Shown here one piece after another: positions 35,420 to 45,194 of a DNA stretch of 64,000 bases. The stretch comes from Prostheceraeus crozeri (taxonomy: Eukaryota > Platyhelminthes > Polycladida > Euryleptidae). The notes beneath the pieces were generated by a model. The model made no database searches. It saw nothing but the letters and a program-made list of their open reading frames with translations, and had not been told where the DNA came from. The DNA lies in NCBI GenBank assembly GCA_907163375.1, contig CAJQUW010007076.1, positions 16,001 through 80,000 of the forward strand, written 5' to 3'. Numbering within the stretch: the stretch's first letter is position 1; each line of letters opens with the position of its first letter. The position numbers were made by a program, and so were the translations under genes.

Positions 35420-35776
35420 ATGGCGAAACGTAAAATGACGAAACGTAAAAGTCAAAAGTTTTCTTCAGCCATTCAAGCTCTCCGACGAATGAAAGCAAAT
35501 CAGCGATACAATGCTATACGACATGCTAACGATAAATTCATTTGTGAAATTATTTCTCATGTGAGGAAGTTGAGGACGAAGAAATTAGCGCCAAAACAAC
35601 GAAAGTTACTTAAGCGATATGCTACGAAATTGCGTTTCATCTCCAATCCTAAAGTCGCCCTTCAAAGAAAGAGGAAAACTCTAACACAAAAGGGCGGTTT
35701 CCTTTCAGCAATACTTCCAATGATAGCTCCTGCCGTGGGCAACCTATTGGGAAATATCTTTGGCTCTAAGCGTTAA
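35420..35776 (+). CDS. Basic core-type protein with hydrophobic tail, copy B
   Basis: 118 aa, two substitutions. QKGG junction and tail identical to copy A. ATGCAAAT lies at 35374. Confidence 0.6.
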   Translation: MAKRKMTKRKSQKFSSAIQALRRMKANQRYNAIRHANDKFICEIISHVRKLRTKKLAPKQRKLLKRYATKLRFISNPKVALQRKRKTLTQKGGFLSAILPMIAPAVGNLLGNIFGSKR

Positions 35777-35807
35777 TTATGCAAATGTTGAATCTCAAAG
35801 TAATAAA

Positions 35808-36425
35808 ATGGATTTCAGACTTCAATGTGATAAAGTTCTGACTGTATCAGGTCCATCTCATGCAGGTAAAACTGTTTTCACGCTGAATTTATTGGATAAA
35901 AGAAAGGAGTTGTTTAAGGAACCTATCAATCGAGTGATTTGGTGTTATGGTATTTATCAACCGTCGCTGTTTCAGGAATTGCAAAGTCGCAACTTTATTC
36001 GACATGAAGGAATTATTCCAGTGGATAAACTTCAGTCTAATGATGTTGTTGTATTGGATGATTTATTAAAAGAAAGTAAGAATTCAAAAGATGTTACAGA
36101 TATGTTCACTCGCGCAGCACACCATAAAAGGTGTTTTATCATTTATATTACACAAAATTTGTTTCCTGATGGAAAAGAAGCTCGTACACGAAACCTGAAT
36201 ACACACTATTATGCTATTTTCAAGAATCCGCGAGATAAAAGTCAATTTGAAATTTTAGCGCGACAAGTTGCACCCAGAGGATCAAAAGCCTTAATTGAAA
36301 TTTTTCAAGCAGCTACTGAAAAACCATACGGTTACTTATTCATTGACTTTACGCAAGAGTGTCCGGAAGAATTTAGATTTCGAAGTGATATTTTGAAAAC
36401 TCCCATGATTATCTACAAACTATGA
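35808..36425 (+). CDS. Packaging ATPase, copy B
   Basis: 205 aa, one substitution (R to K) after Walker A. Walker A and B intact. ATGCAAAT at 35779. The stop overlaps the next ATG by 4 nt. Confidence 0.88.
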   Translation: MDFRLQCDKVLTVSGPSHAGKTVFTLNLLDKRKELFKEPINRVIWCYGIYQPSLFQELQSRNFIRHEGIIPVDKLQSNDVVVLDDLLKESKNSKDVTDMFTRAAHHKRCFIIYITQNLFPDGKEARTRNLNTHYYAIFKNPRDKSQFEILARQVAPRGSKALIEIFQAATEKPYGYLFIDFTQECPEEFRFRSDILKTPMIIYKL

Positions 36426-37117
36426 GTTCTTATTCTCGCATGATTGTTATTCCTCAGGATGAATATGTACAATTGACTGCCATGCAGCAAGTAAAGCAAC
36501 CTCTTGCAAATCAAATGTATAGGAAAGAAATAGATTATCAGCAAAATGTTCACATCAAAGATCCACATCGTGCTGTATTATTACAATCGGAAACTGTTGA
36601 GCAATTGAAAAACTTGAAGAATAAGATGCGTGACTCTGTATCGACTGCTACACCTTTAGCATCTCGCGCACATGCCATATCTCTTTTCAACAGTATTGAA
36701 CCCCATCTCAATGTAAATGATAGAGGAGAAATCATTACAGATGAAAATAAAGTGATTGATGCTTCACGTTATGAAGACTTGATTCAGTATGCGACACGTA
36801 GAAAGCGCCGTCAGGGCTATGTTCCACCTGGTTGGTCATACTTTCTTAAACTATTGAAAAAGCATAATGTGCCAAAATTTGCTTTAAATAATGAGACATT
36901 GAAAGAACTTGATTCAACAGTGGCTACTACTCCAATGCTTCAGGCGATGAAAATGCCAACAAATTGGTTTAAGACGTCACCTGCTACATCCCCTCCCACA
37001 CTCACTAAGCAAACAAGAGGAAGAACTCGACGTAGATCTACATCGCCACTAAAACTGGTAAAAGGAAAACGTTTTAAAACAGCTCCTCCTAGGAAATACA
37101 TGTTCTCAGACTATTAA
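36422..37117 (+). CDS. Conserved virion-type protein, 231 aa, copy B
   Basis: One codon longer than copy A through a 3-nt insertion in the Arg/Lys tail, plus three substitutions in the Pro/Thr-rich segment. The core is identical, so changes gather in the presumed disordered tail. Confidence 0.55.
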   Translation: MSSYSRMIVIPQDEYVQLTAMQQVKQPLANQMYRKEIDYQQNVHIKDPHRAVLLQSETVEQLKNLKNKMRDSVSTATPLASRAHAISLFNSIEPHLNVNDRGEIITDENKVIDASRYEDLIQYATRRKRRQGYVPPGWSYFLKLLKKHNVPKFALNNETLKELDSTVATTPMLQAMKMPTNWFKTSPATSPPTLTKQTRGRTRRRSTSPLKLVKGKRFKTAPPRKYMFSDY

Positions 37118-37118
37118 T

Positions 37119-37334
37119 ATGAAGCAGATGTGTTGCTTGCCATGTAATGAGCCGCCAGAGGTGAATGTCGTTGTCACTTGCACTTGCTGCGCCAGCTCTC
37201 ATAATGAAACCCCTAAGCAATGTGAACACGATCGCAAAACCGCTAAAGCTAAATGCTGCAGTTGTTGTAAATGTAGAAAGGCAAGAAAACAAAAAGATGA
37301 GAAGGAGGAAAAAGAGTCAGCCGTCATCGACTGA
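37119..37334 (+). CDS. Cysteine-rich basic peptide, copy B
   Basis: 71 aa, one V to A change near the C-terminus, all Cys kept. The same nucleotide change alters the overlapping integrase frame (S to P). Confidence 0.5.
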   Translation: MKQMCCLPCNEPPEVNVVVTCTCCASSHNETPKQCEHDRKTAKAKCCSCCKCRKARKQKDEKEEKESAVID

Positions 37335-38385
37335 ACGTTTGAAGTCAATCTATTATGATGTAAAACATCCGGCAGGATTTGCATCTATCAAGAAATTATC
37401 AAAAGCGAGTGGTCTTCCACAATCACAAGTGAAACGATGGTTAAAGGGTCAGGCTACCTATACACTCCACAAACAAGCGAAAAAGAAGTACCGCACCCGC
37501 CATTATATTGTTCATGACATCGATGAACAGTGGCAAGCAGATTTGTGCGATGTTGCCTCCATTTCAAAACATAACTCGGGCAATAATTTTATTTTAACCG
37601 TCATTGATATTTTCTCGCGTTACGCGTGGGCTCAACCTTTAAAAACTAAAGAAGGGAAAGGAGTAGCAAAAGCATTCCAAACAATTTTTCGAGAAGGTCG
37701 CATTCCAAAAAGAATTCAGAGTGATCAAGGAAAAGAGTTTGAAAATCAGCATGTGACAAGATTATTTGAGAGGCATGACATTGAGTTGTTTAGTGTAAAG
37801 AGCGCTTATAAAGCTGCACTCGTTGAACGTTTTAATCGCACATTAAAAAATCGCTTGTGGCGACATTTTACTGCCAACTTGACACAAAATTGGACAAAGG
37901 TTCTACAAGATACACTCCATGCCTACAATCACTCTATCCATCGTTCTATTGGACTCAGACCAGTAGATGTAAATGCTGACAATGTAGATAAAGTGCGCGA
38001 ATCATTCCAACGTAAACGCACTCATGTGAAAAGTGATGTGAAAATTGGCGATAAAGTTCGTATCTCAAAAGTGAAAAGTGTTTTTGCTAAAGGGTACCTT
38101 CCGAATTGGACAGAGGAGGTATTTACAGTATCAAGGATTAATCAAAAAGACTCTCCGACCACCTACAAGTTGAAAGATTACGATAATGAAGAAATTGAGG
38201 GTAGCTTTTACCGCGATGAGATTGAGGTAGTCACTGAAAGTGAAACATATTTGGTAGAGAAAATCATTCGATGTAAAAAACGGCAAGGTGAAGAATGGTG
38301 TCTTGTTAAATGGACTGGTTATCCTTCAAGTATGAACTCTTGGATGCGTCGTGCCGACATCTTTCATCTAAGTGATCGACAGTGA
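37297..38385 (+). CDS. DDE integrase with chromodomain, copy B
   Basis: 362 aa, identical to copy A except one residue near the N-terminus. Catalytic triad and chromodomain intact. Confidence 0.95.
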   Translation: MRRRKKSQPSSTERLKSIYYDVKHPAGFASIKKLSKASGLPQSQVKRWLKGQATYTLHKQAKKKYRTRHYIVHDIDEQWQADLCDVASISKHNSGNNFILTVIDIFSRYAWAQPLKTKEGKGVAKAFQTIFREGRIPKRIQSDQGKEFENQHVTRLFERHDIELFSVKSAYKAALVERFNRTLKNRLWRHFTANLTQNWTKVLQDTLHAYNHSIHRSIGLRPVDVNADNVDKVRESFQRKRTHVKSDVKIGDKVRISKVKSVFAKGYLPNWTEEVFTVSRINQKDSPTTYKLKDYDNEEIEGSFYRDEIEVVTESETYLVEKIIRCKKRQGEEWCLVKWTGYPSSMNSWMRRADIFHLSDRQ

Positions 38386-38426
38386 TTCATGCAAAGTTGT
38401 AACTAACAATGTTTAGGGTTTGAGCT

Positions 38427-38882
38427 ATGAATCCAACTGCCTCATTTTATTCACGACCCTCCTATGTAAGTGGCGGAGGACAAATTTACATCGGTGCTCG
38501 CCGCCAACGTGGAGGTAGCATACTTGGTGCACTGAAATCTGTTGTAGCACCTCTCATATCCAATGTCGGTAGATCTTTAAAACGAAATGTTTTAAGTAAT
38601 GCCGTTGGCTTTGCTGGTGATGTTGCTAGTGATCTTTCCAGAGGTAGAAGTTTTAAGAGCAGTTTGTTGAATCGTGGGAAGGAACGCGGTTTAAAAACAT
38701 TGAAGCAGACCATTGCTGGTGTTACTCAAGGAAAGAAATCACCTAAACGAATGAATAAAGGAAGGAGGAAACATCGCGGAGCTGGTAAGGTGCGATCTTC
38801 AGTCAAAAGGCATTCACGCAAACGTCGCAGAGGCTCTAATCATTCATCAGGCGCTAAACGACGACGCTGCTATAACTTCTAA
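38427..38882 (+). CDS. pVI/pX-like basic protein, copy B
   Basis: 151 aa, one K to N change in the basic region. QRGG site kept. ATGCAAAG at 38389. Confidence 0.6.
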   Translation: MNPTASFYSRPSYVSGGGQIYIGARRQRGGSILGALKSVVAPLISNVGRSLKRNVLSNAVGFAGDVASDLSRGRSFKSSLLNRGKERGLKTLKQTIAGVTQGKKSPKRMNKGRRKHRGAGKVRSSVKRHSRKRRRGSNHSSGAKRRRCYNF

Positions 38883-38884
38883 TC

Positions 38885-40162
38885 ATGGAGTGTAAAACTT
38901 CCGGTTTTTGTTTGTTCGATCAACAAGCCATACAGACAGATATTCTTAGTTCAAGTATTGTAGATTATCATCCTCGAACAGCTGAGAATGCTGGCCCCAT
39001 TGAATTTGTTATTCCTGGTGGTAGTGATGACTACATAGATTTGAGTTATGCGATGCTTGATTTGAGGTTTAGAATTCAGCAAGCAGATGGAACTGCTATT
39101 GACGATGCACATAAAGTTGGACTGAACAATTTACCATTGACTACATTACTTCGTGATGTTTCTCTAACGATTGGAGAGCAGCAAGTGGAAGGTGGTCAAA
39201 GCGATTATCCCTATAAATCATATTTCAATCATGTATCACAGTTTCATCCAGCAGCACAAAAAAGTCATATGGAAGCCATGGGATGGTACAGAGATGAAGC
39301 AGGAAAATTTGATGTTGAAACAAACAGTGGCTTTGTAAAGCGATCTGCTATGATTAAAGATAGTAGAGTATGTCAGCTATATGGTCCGCTGAATTTAGAC
39401 TTCTTTAGACAGTCAAAGTTTTTACTGTGTAATACCAGCATGCGACTCAAGCTGACATTGAATAAGCCTGAATTTGCGCTGAATGCATTTGCTAAAGTTG
39501 ACAATTTTAGAATTCATGTGGAAGATATTGCACTTTACATTCGTCGAGTAGTACCGAATCCAAGTGTCATTAGAGGGCATGCTGAAGGCCTTAACCGCCA
39601 AAATGCCATTTACCCCATTCAGCATACAAAGCTTCTCACCTTTACAATTCCGAAAGATCAAAAGAGTTTCATGAAAGATGGCCTCTTTCCATCGGAAGCA
39701 CCGAAGCTCCTCATGGTGGCAATGGTTGAAAATGATGCATTTAATGGTAATATAAAGAAGAATCCTTTCAATTTTAAACACAATCAGTTAAGTGAAATTG
39801 CTTTACGTGTAAATGGTGTGAGTCATCCTGGTCCACCCTACAAACCAGATTTTGCTTCGGATCAATTTATGCGCAGTTATGTTGATTTTATGGATGTTTT
39901 TGGCTTTTACAATACGGATGACACCAACGGACTGACTATGAAAGAGTTTAAGAGTGGATATACTATTTATGCATTTGATTTGACTGCTGACAGCGATATT
40001 AGTGCACCCTATCGTCAAGCGAACGTGCCTCATAATATTCGTTTGGATTTGACGTTCAAAAGAACACTACCTGAGACGATCAATGTATTAATTTATGCAG
40101 TCTTCGATTCAAATATTGAAATTACAAAGTATCGTGACGTGATTCTTCAGTATAATCGTTAA
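38885..40162 (+). CDS. Capsid-type protein, F54H12.2-like, copy B
   Basis: 425 aa with a single V to I change from copy A, although several silent changes are visible. This indicates purifying selection or very recent common origin. Confidence 0.65.
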   Translation: MECKTSGFCLFDQQAIQTDILSSSIVDYHPRTAENAGPIEFVIPGGSDDYIDLSYAMLDLRFRIQQADGTAIDDAHKVGLNNLPLTTLLRDVSLTIGEQQVEGGQSDYPYKSYFNHVSQFHPAAQKSHMEAMGWYRDEAGKFDVETNSGFVKRSAMIKDSRVCQLYGPLNLDFFRQSKFLLCNTSMRLKLTLNKPEFALNAFAKVDNFRIHVEDIALYIRRVVPNPSVIRGHAEGLNRQNAIYPIQHTKLLTFTIPKDQKSFMKDGLFPSEAPKLLMVAMVENDAFNGNIKKNPFNFKHNQLSEIALRVNGVSHPGPPYKPDFASDQFMRSYVDFMDVFGFYNTDDTNGLTMKEFKSGYTIYAFDLTADSDISAPYRQANVPHNIRLDLTFKRTLPETINVLIYAVFDSNIEITKYRDVILQYNR

Positions 40163-40623
40163 TGAGTTGGTTGACTGCTGACGATATTAAGACTAAAGTG
40201 CAGCGTAATGCAGACGAAGCGACGTTGAAAGCTTTCGATAATGTCTATTCACTCGATACCTTACCACCTGCAGTAAATCACTATCCCATCTTTATTGTGC
40301 TAAACACTCATTCACAGAATTTAGGCGGTGAGCATTGGAAAGCGATCTTTATTGGAGAAGACCGACGTGGTGAACTATTTGACTCTCTTGCTCAACCTCC
40401 AAATATACCAACACAGCAGTGGTTGAGAAAACATACGCGTCAATATCAGCGAAATGAACGCATACTACAACATCCACTTTCATCAACGTGTGGTGCTTTT
40501 GTACTGTACTTCATCTTAAAACGTTTACATGTATCTCGATTTGCATCTATTATTCAAAACTTTTCATGTAATCCATCCTCTAATGAAAAAATGATTTGTA
40601 AGTTCTATCATGATTTGAAATAA
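40162..40623 (+). CDS. Adenain-like protease, copy B
   Basis: 153 aa, two conservative changes (R to K, V to I) after the catalytic Cys. His58, Asp74, Gln103 and Cys110 intact. Confidence 0.88.
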   Translation: MSWLTADDIKTKVQRNADEATLKAFDNVYSLDTLPPAVNHYPIFIVLNTHSQNLGGEHWKAIFIGEDRRGELFDSLAQPPNIPTQQWLRKHTRQYQRNERILQHPLSSTCGAFVLYFILKRLHVSRFASIIQNFSCNPSSNEKMICKFYHDLK

Positions 40624-40649
40624 AAACATCATGTTGGAAAAATTGTTTT

Positions 40650-41195
40650 TTATTTTACAATCCGCTGGGTACGTACATACTCAATGAGATAGTCTAGGAT
40701 CATATTTGCTTGTACATGAGATTTTAGTCCAGTAATGATCACTTTACTATTATGAAAGATTGCCACATGCACAGGTAACCAACAACTAATGAGAGCTGCA
40801 GGAAAAAGTTCGGGTTCATAACACAAACTGTAACTGCTGGTACGAATCTTCAAAAATGATAGACTGTCACTCAATTGAGTAGAGATCACCATATTGTCCA
40901 CAGTCAGATTCGACATCACACACCTCTCCCTCTTCCATATCCGACGTAGTAGTCTTTGTAGCTCTAAGCGCATTGACTGCGCCGATGAATGAGAAAGGGC
41001 GCCGAGAATCTGTACAGTCCCATTTGGGAAGAGTTGAAGATTTCGTGAATTGTTCATCTTCACCACTAACATTTGAGGACGGCCCGGGTAATACTTGCTG
41101 TTTGGAAGCTGTTGGTGTAATGTTGTGAGATCGATTTTGGTGTAGAGTCTGAAGCGACGGAGAATGTTGACGATGGTGTAGCGATGGCGCTTCAT
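40650..41195 (-). CDS. TATA-binding-protein-like protein, copy B
   Basis: 181 aa, one V to M change in the last helix. Both saddle repeats and the three retained phenylalanines are unchanged. Stop and AATAAA overlap as in copy A. Confidence 0.75.
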   Translation of the reverse strand: MKRHRYTIVNILRRFRLYTKIDLTTLHQQLPNSKYYPGRPQMLVVKMNNSRNLQLFPNGTVQILGALSHSSAQSMRLELQRLLRRIWKRERCVMSNLTVDNMVISTQLSDSLSFLKIRTSSYSLCYEPELFPAALISCWLPVHVAIFHNSKVIITGLKSHVQANMILDYLIEYVRTQRIVK

Positions 41196-41517
41196 GATGA
41201 AAGAATGAGTAAATTGAGCGATGTACCTTCCTTTTATACTTTTCCCAACTACCTTGATGAAATGTGAAGTTAGTATGAAGTTGGGAATGATAGAGTTGAA
41301 TTCGCCGATTGTTGACGCGCAGCCAGATGCGATTTCCAATACGTGAATGTCTTTTCATATAGAAGTATTTCAAGTCCTTCATGATATGATGTAGAGATTG
41401 AAAATGACGATAAGATAAAGCAAACTCTCTTCTCACATTTCCAGTTGAATCTTTGAAATAGACGTTTCGATCATGATCCGTTTCAATACGTTGTAGGGAA
41501 TCTAATTTCCAACTCAT
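40867..41517 (-). CDS. PC4-like protein with long tail, copy B
   Basis: 216 aa, one E to K change in the tail, within the stretch that overlaps the TBP-like frame and where the TBP-like protein is unchanged. Confidence 0.5.
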   Translation of the reverse strand: MSWKLDSLQRIETDHDRNVYFKDSTGNVRREFALSYRHFQSLHHIMKDLKYFYMKRHSRIGNRIWLRVNNRRIQLYHSQLHTNFTFHQGSWEKYKRKVHRSIYSFFHHEAPSLHHRQHSPSLQTLHQNRSHNITPTASKQQVLPGPSSNVSGEDEQFTKSSTLPKWDCTDSRRPFSFIGAVNALRATKTTTSDMEEGEVCDVESDCGQYGDLYSIE

Positions 41518-41539
41518 GATGTGTGGTAGTCATGTCTGA

Positions 41540-41896
41540 TTAAGATTTGCATAGTAGGGCGATGAACTCACGACGAATAAATGTCATGATGGAGCGATGT
41601 ATATATCTTCTATACTTCTCCCAATTGTATTTGCGAAATGAGAAACAGTTTGCGGAATGAGAATGGTAGATTTGAATTTCATTTCTGTAATGTTGAAGCC
41701 AAACTTGATCACCCAAGGAGATGAATCTTAATGTTTCAAAATATTCCAAATCCCTCATGATATCATTGAGGTTGACAAATTGTCGCCATGTTAATGTAAT
41801 TCCTCTTGATGTATGACCATGAGAATTTTTGAAATGTACGTTTCCATCACGATCAACTCTGATATATTGTAGAGAGTCCAAAATCCAAGTCTTCAT
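41540..41896 (-). CDS. PC4-like protein, tandem paralogue, copy B
   Basis: 118 aa, identical to copy A. Confidence 0.5.
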   Translation of the reverse strand: MKTWILDSLQYIRVDRDGNVHFKNSHGHTSRGITLTWRQFVNLNDIMRDLEYFETLRFISLGDQVWLQHYRNEIQIYHSHSANCFSFRKYNWEKYRRYIHRSIMTFIRREFIALLCKS

Positions 41897-41931
41897 GATG
41901 TTATGCAAAGTTGCAGATTAGCAATATAAAA

Positions 41932-43329
41932 ATGTCGTTTTATCATATTTTGCTTAGCAATGCGGCTACAAAGAGATTTACTAGTAATCGAGCTGCACTC
42001 TTTTCTACTCCCATTGATCATGTACAACAGCTAAATGGAAATTGGGAAGTGGGTGTCACTCAACTTGTTTATAGCAACTGTGTCTATACTTTTGATCATG
42101 AGGTGATGACTATTAATATGAGGCGTACAGCTGCTTACCAATGTGAAAAGGGGTGCCGAGTATACATTCCACAGTGGTCAAAGAAAGATCTCTTATCATG
42201 TAAAAAGTTTATATATGATTTCTTGAATAAAGCGTGTAAACATATTGTCCAATTTACTCCACACAATGATGATTATAATTATGTACATCATGTAGTTGAG
42301 AAAGATTGGATTGTTGGTTTAAGTCCAAGTTTAAGAAATGATTTAGGCTACCTCGCTAGCGCCTTAACAAGCTATGATAATTTTAACGTTAATTACCACA
42401 TAAGTGGTCATAAACAGTTAATATATCGAGAGGAAGCTTATTATGTAGATCTTATTCCAAGAAATGAGAAGACGTTGGTGAAGAAGATTGTGATTAAGCC
42501 AAGAAAGACAAACATGACTCCTGAAACATTATTGAAGAAATTTAATTATCTCCTTCGAGTTGATGGTAAACAAGTGGCAACATTGACTTATATCAAATCA
42601 TCTAATCATATTGCAATAAGCAAATTAAATGATGATGATCTAGTATTAGTTTGTTCAAAAGATTTTCATCAGTTCTTACGACATCGTTCTGCAGCTGTTC
42701 ATGGAAAATCTGATATGCAACATTTACCATGTGAAAGGCCAAATCAATTTGATACAGAATGGGCCGTATCTTTATACAGAAAGTGTGTAGAGCCTTTTGG
42801 TGGTTTCTTACATGAAACAAGAGTGTTGATGCCTCGCATTATTACTTCGGTTAAATTGGTTGTAGATTATTTAAATGAAGTGATTAATGAGCAACATATT
42901 TCATTTTCTGAAAAAGAAGGTACTTTGTCTCTCACTATAAATGGAAAAGGTATTGAACTAATTATGGATAAAACTCTAATGGACATTTTGGGTTTTGATC
43001 AAAATATCTTTAAAAGTGGTACTGTAACCAAAGCTAGCGCAGACATGTCGCTATCGCGTCGTATTAACTATTTTCAGATATATTCCAATATTGGTGAAGA
43101 TGTACGTGTGGGAGATGTTGAAGCTCCATTGCTAGCAATGATACCATACCAGCCAAAAAGCTGCAGTATTTTATCTGAGCATACTTTCAAGAAAGTGCAT
43201 TATACAAAGCTGAAATCAAACTACATCCCACAAATTGATATTGCCATTTATGATGATGCTGGTGCGTTGATTCCTTTTCATAAAGATGCTGTGACAAGTA
43301 TTACACTCCATTTCCGAATGAAGAGTTAA
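41932..43329 (+). CDS. Large virion-type protein 1, copy B
   Basis: 465 aa; no amino-acid difference from copy A was noticed despite silent changes. ATGCAAAG at 41903. Confidence 0.55.
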   Translation: MSFYHILLSNAATKRFTSNRAALFSTPIDHVQQLNGNWEVGVTQLVYSNCVYTFDHEVMTINMRRTAAYQCEKGCRVYIPQWSKKDLLSCKKFIYDFLNKACKHIVQFTPHNDDYNYVHHVVEKDWIVGLSPSLRNDLGYLASALTSYDNFNVNYHISGHKQLIYREEAYYVDLIPRNEKTLVKKIVIKPRKTNMTPETLLKKFNYLLRVDGKQVATLTYIKSSNHIAISKLNDDDLVLVCSKDFHQFLRHRSAAVHGKSDMQHLPCERPNQFDTEWAVSLYRKCVEPFGGFLHETRVLMPRIITSVKLVVDYLNEVINEQHISFSEKEGTLSLTINGKGIELIMDKTLMDILGFDQNIFKSGTVTKASADMSLSRRINYFQIYSNIGEDVRVGDVEAPLLAMIPYQPKSCSILSEHTFKKVHYTKLKSNYIPQIDIAIYDDAGALIPFHKDAVTSITLHFRMKS

Positions 43330-43338
43330 TGCAAAAGT

Positions 43339-44889
43339 ATGCTATTATATTTTTCCAATGTGAATAATATGGAAAGTGAAAATAAGGACTCGTTTCTAAT
43401 CTACTTGCCCAGTAATGCTTCTATGAATAAATTTCCCAAAAATAAACCATCAGACTATCGAGTAGAATTAAATCGGCCACTGCATTTAGAAGGTGAATGG
43501 GAGGTTGGCGTTTCTAGTATTTGCTATGATAGCAATATTCAGAATGTGAATGATTTGGAAGAAATGATATTGACTCCTCGCACCCATGATGGAATAACGA
43601 TGAATAATGCATTCCACTTCCCATACAATTTAACATCAGATGGAAAATGGAACTATGAATGGATTCAGATAAAATCAGATTCTTATGAGCCATTTGGGAA
43701 TGAGAAAATTATTAAGGCATTCAACAGTGGTAATACTTCCATCATGAAGAATAAAAATCAGAAAGCTTATGAGTTTACTATCTATCATTGGAGTGGGAGA
43801 CAGTTCCTCCGCTTTCATTCTTTTACTAAAGGTCTTACGCTGAGGTTGGATAGTGAATTCTATCCGCATCTTGGTTTTGGCCATGGACTACATCTAACGT
43901 CAATTGCTACTGCAAATGTTAGAAAAGTTTATTCAAATCGAATCAACAAATTTCATTATAGATTTAAAATATTTGATGAAGATGTTGTAGAATGCGAAGA
44001 ACGCATCATTTTGAAAAAGCGTGGTGTTCAACCTTTATCACTTATTGAGTTAGTAAAACGATGGAATGAGACTGTGGGTAAGAAGTATGGAGAAAAAATT
44101 ATGGCGGACAAAAATAAGTTGGTTATTCAGAAATATAATGACAAACTTACAGTTTATTTCTCTCCAACCTTGCGTCATTTTGTAAGACATTATACACCTA
44201 TTATTGGAAGCGGTGTGGTGTATGCTTCTCATGAATATCACACTAAAGCTGATTCAGTTAATGATGAATGGTGGGTGGACATCTATGGCGATCGCATCAA
44301 GAAAATTTACCAGTCTTATGAAGAATCTAAAGTTGCTATCAATATAATGCCGCGTCTATATCATACAGTTGAAAGCTTCATTCATGTAGTAAATCCTTAT
44401 ATACAACAGAAGTTGAAGCATGTGATGAAAAGTAAATATGATGTAAAGACACACCACATTTCGTTTTCAATTGAAAATCAACGCGTTGTTCTGAAACTGG
44501 GTGATGACATTCAATGTCAATTGAGTAAAAATTTGAAAAAACTCTTTGGTTTTTCAATGCTACAAACAGTGTTTGCTGCTGCGCATACGATTGGTATAGA
44601 AACACCAATGACACTTGATAAACATGAACAGCACCTTTACATTCAAAGTGATTTGATTCTACCTATTTCTGTTGGTGAGAAAAAAGAATACATTTTACGT
44701 GATTTCATTCATGATAAAGACGCTTCATATGGAATAGTCGAGAAGATGTTTGAATCTATTTTCTATCATCCCGTCGTCAAACAAACTATACCCTCTATTG
44801 CTATCAAAATTACCAATGGTTTACAAGAGTGCATCCATGTGAAAGATACTAAATCCCTCATAACGTTAGTGTTTCGGAAAACAAAGTGA
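43339..44889 (+). CDS. Large virion-type protein 2, copy B
   Basis: 516 aa from the first ATG, three substitutions from copy A (G to A, A to V, V to I). Near-identity to copy A ends about 30 nt after this stop codon. Confidence 0.55.
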   Translation: MLLYFSNVNNMESENKDSFLIYLPSNASMNKFPKNKPSDYRVELNRPLHLEGEWEVGVSSICYDSNIQNVNDLEEMILTPRTHDGITMNNAFHFPYNLTSDGKWNYEWIQIKSDSYEPFGNEKIIKAFNSGNTSIMKNKNQKAYEFTIYHWSGRQFLRFHSFTKGLTLRLDSEFYPHLGFGHGLHLTSIATANVRKVYSNRINKFHYRFKIFDEDVVECEERIILKKRGVQPLSLIELVKRWNETVGKKYGEKIMADKNKLVIQKYNDKLTVYFSPTLRHFVRHYTPIIGSGVVYASHEYHTKADSVNDEWWVDIYGDRIKKIYQSYEESKVAINIMPRLYHTVESFIHVVNPYIQQKLKHVMKSKYDVKTHHISFSIENQRVVLKLGDDIQCQLSKNLKKLFGFSMLQTVFAAAHTIGIETPMTLDKHEQHLYIQSDLILPISVGEKKEYILRDFIHDKDASYGIVEKMFESIFYHPVVKQTIPSIAIKITNGLQECIHVKDTKSLITLVFRKTK

Positions 44890-44915
44890 AGTCATTGTGA
44901 TATGTTTATTGAAAT

Positions 44916-45194
44916 ATGTACATGAATGTGAAGCAATAGACTTTATACAACATCCACTGAAAATATATACATGAGCGCACTTCAATAAACATTGTTATAT
45001 ACAAAAAGTCTTTTTACTTCGTGAAGGGTGGAAATATACAGGGATAGGAAAAATGTCTTTCAGTGGAAAAGTCATCACATGGGGAATGTACAGATGTGGA
45101 CACATATTCACAAGGAAAAAACAATCTCATGCGATACATAAAACAACAATGTTTATCTACAGAAATCAACATCAAAATACTAAGTTAAGGATGA
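44916..45194. other. Intergenic region 3' of polymerase, copy B
   Basis: AT-rich and longer than in copy A (about 280 versus 150 bp). It contains no gene and only patchy similarity to copy A. Confidence 0.55.
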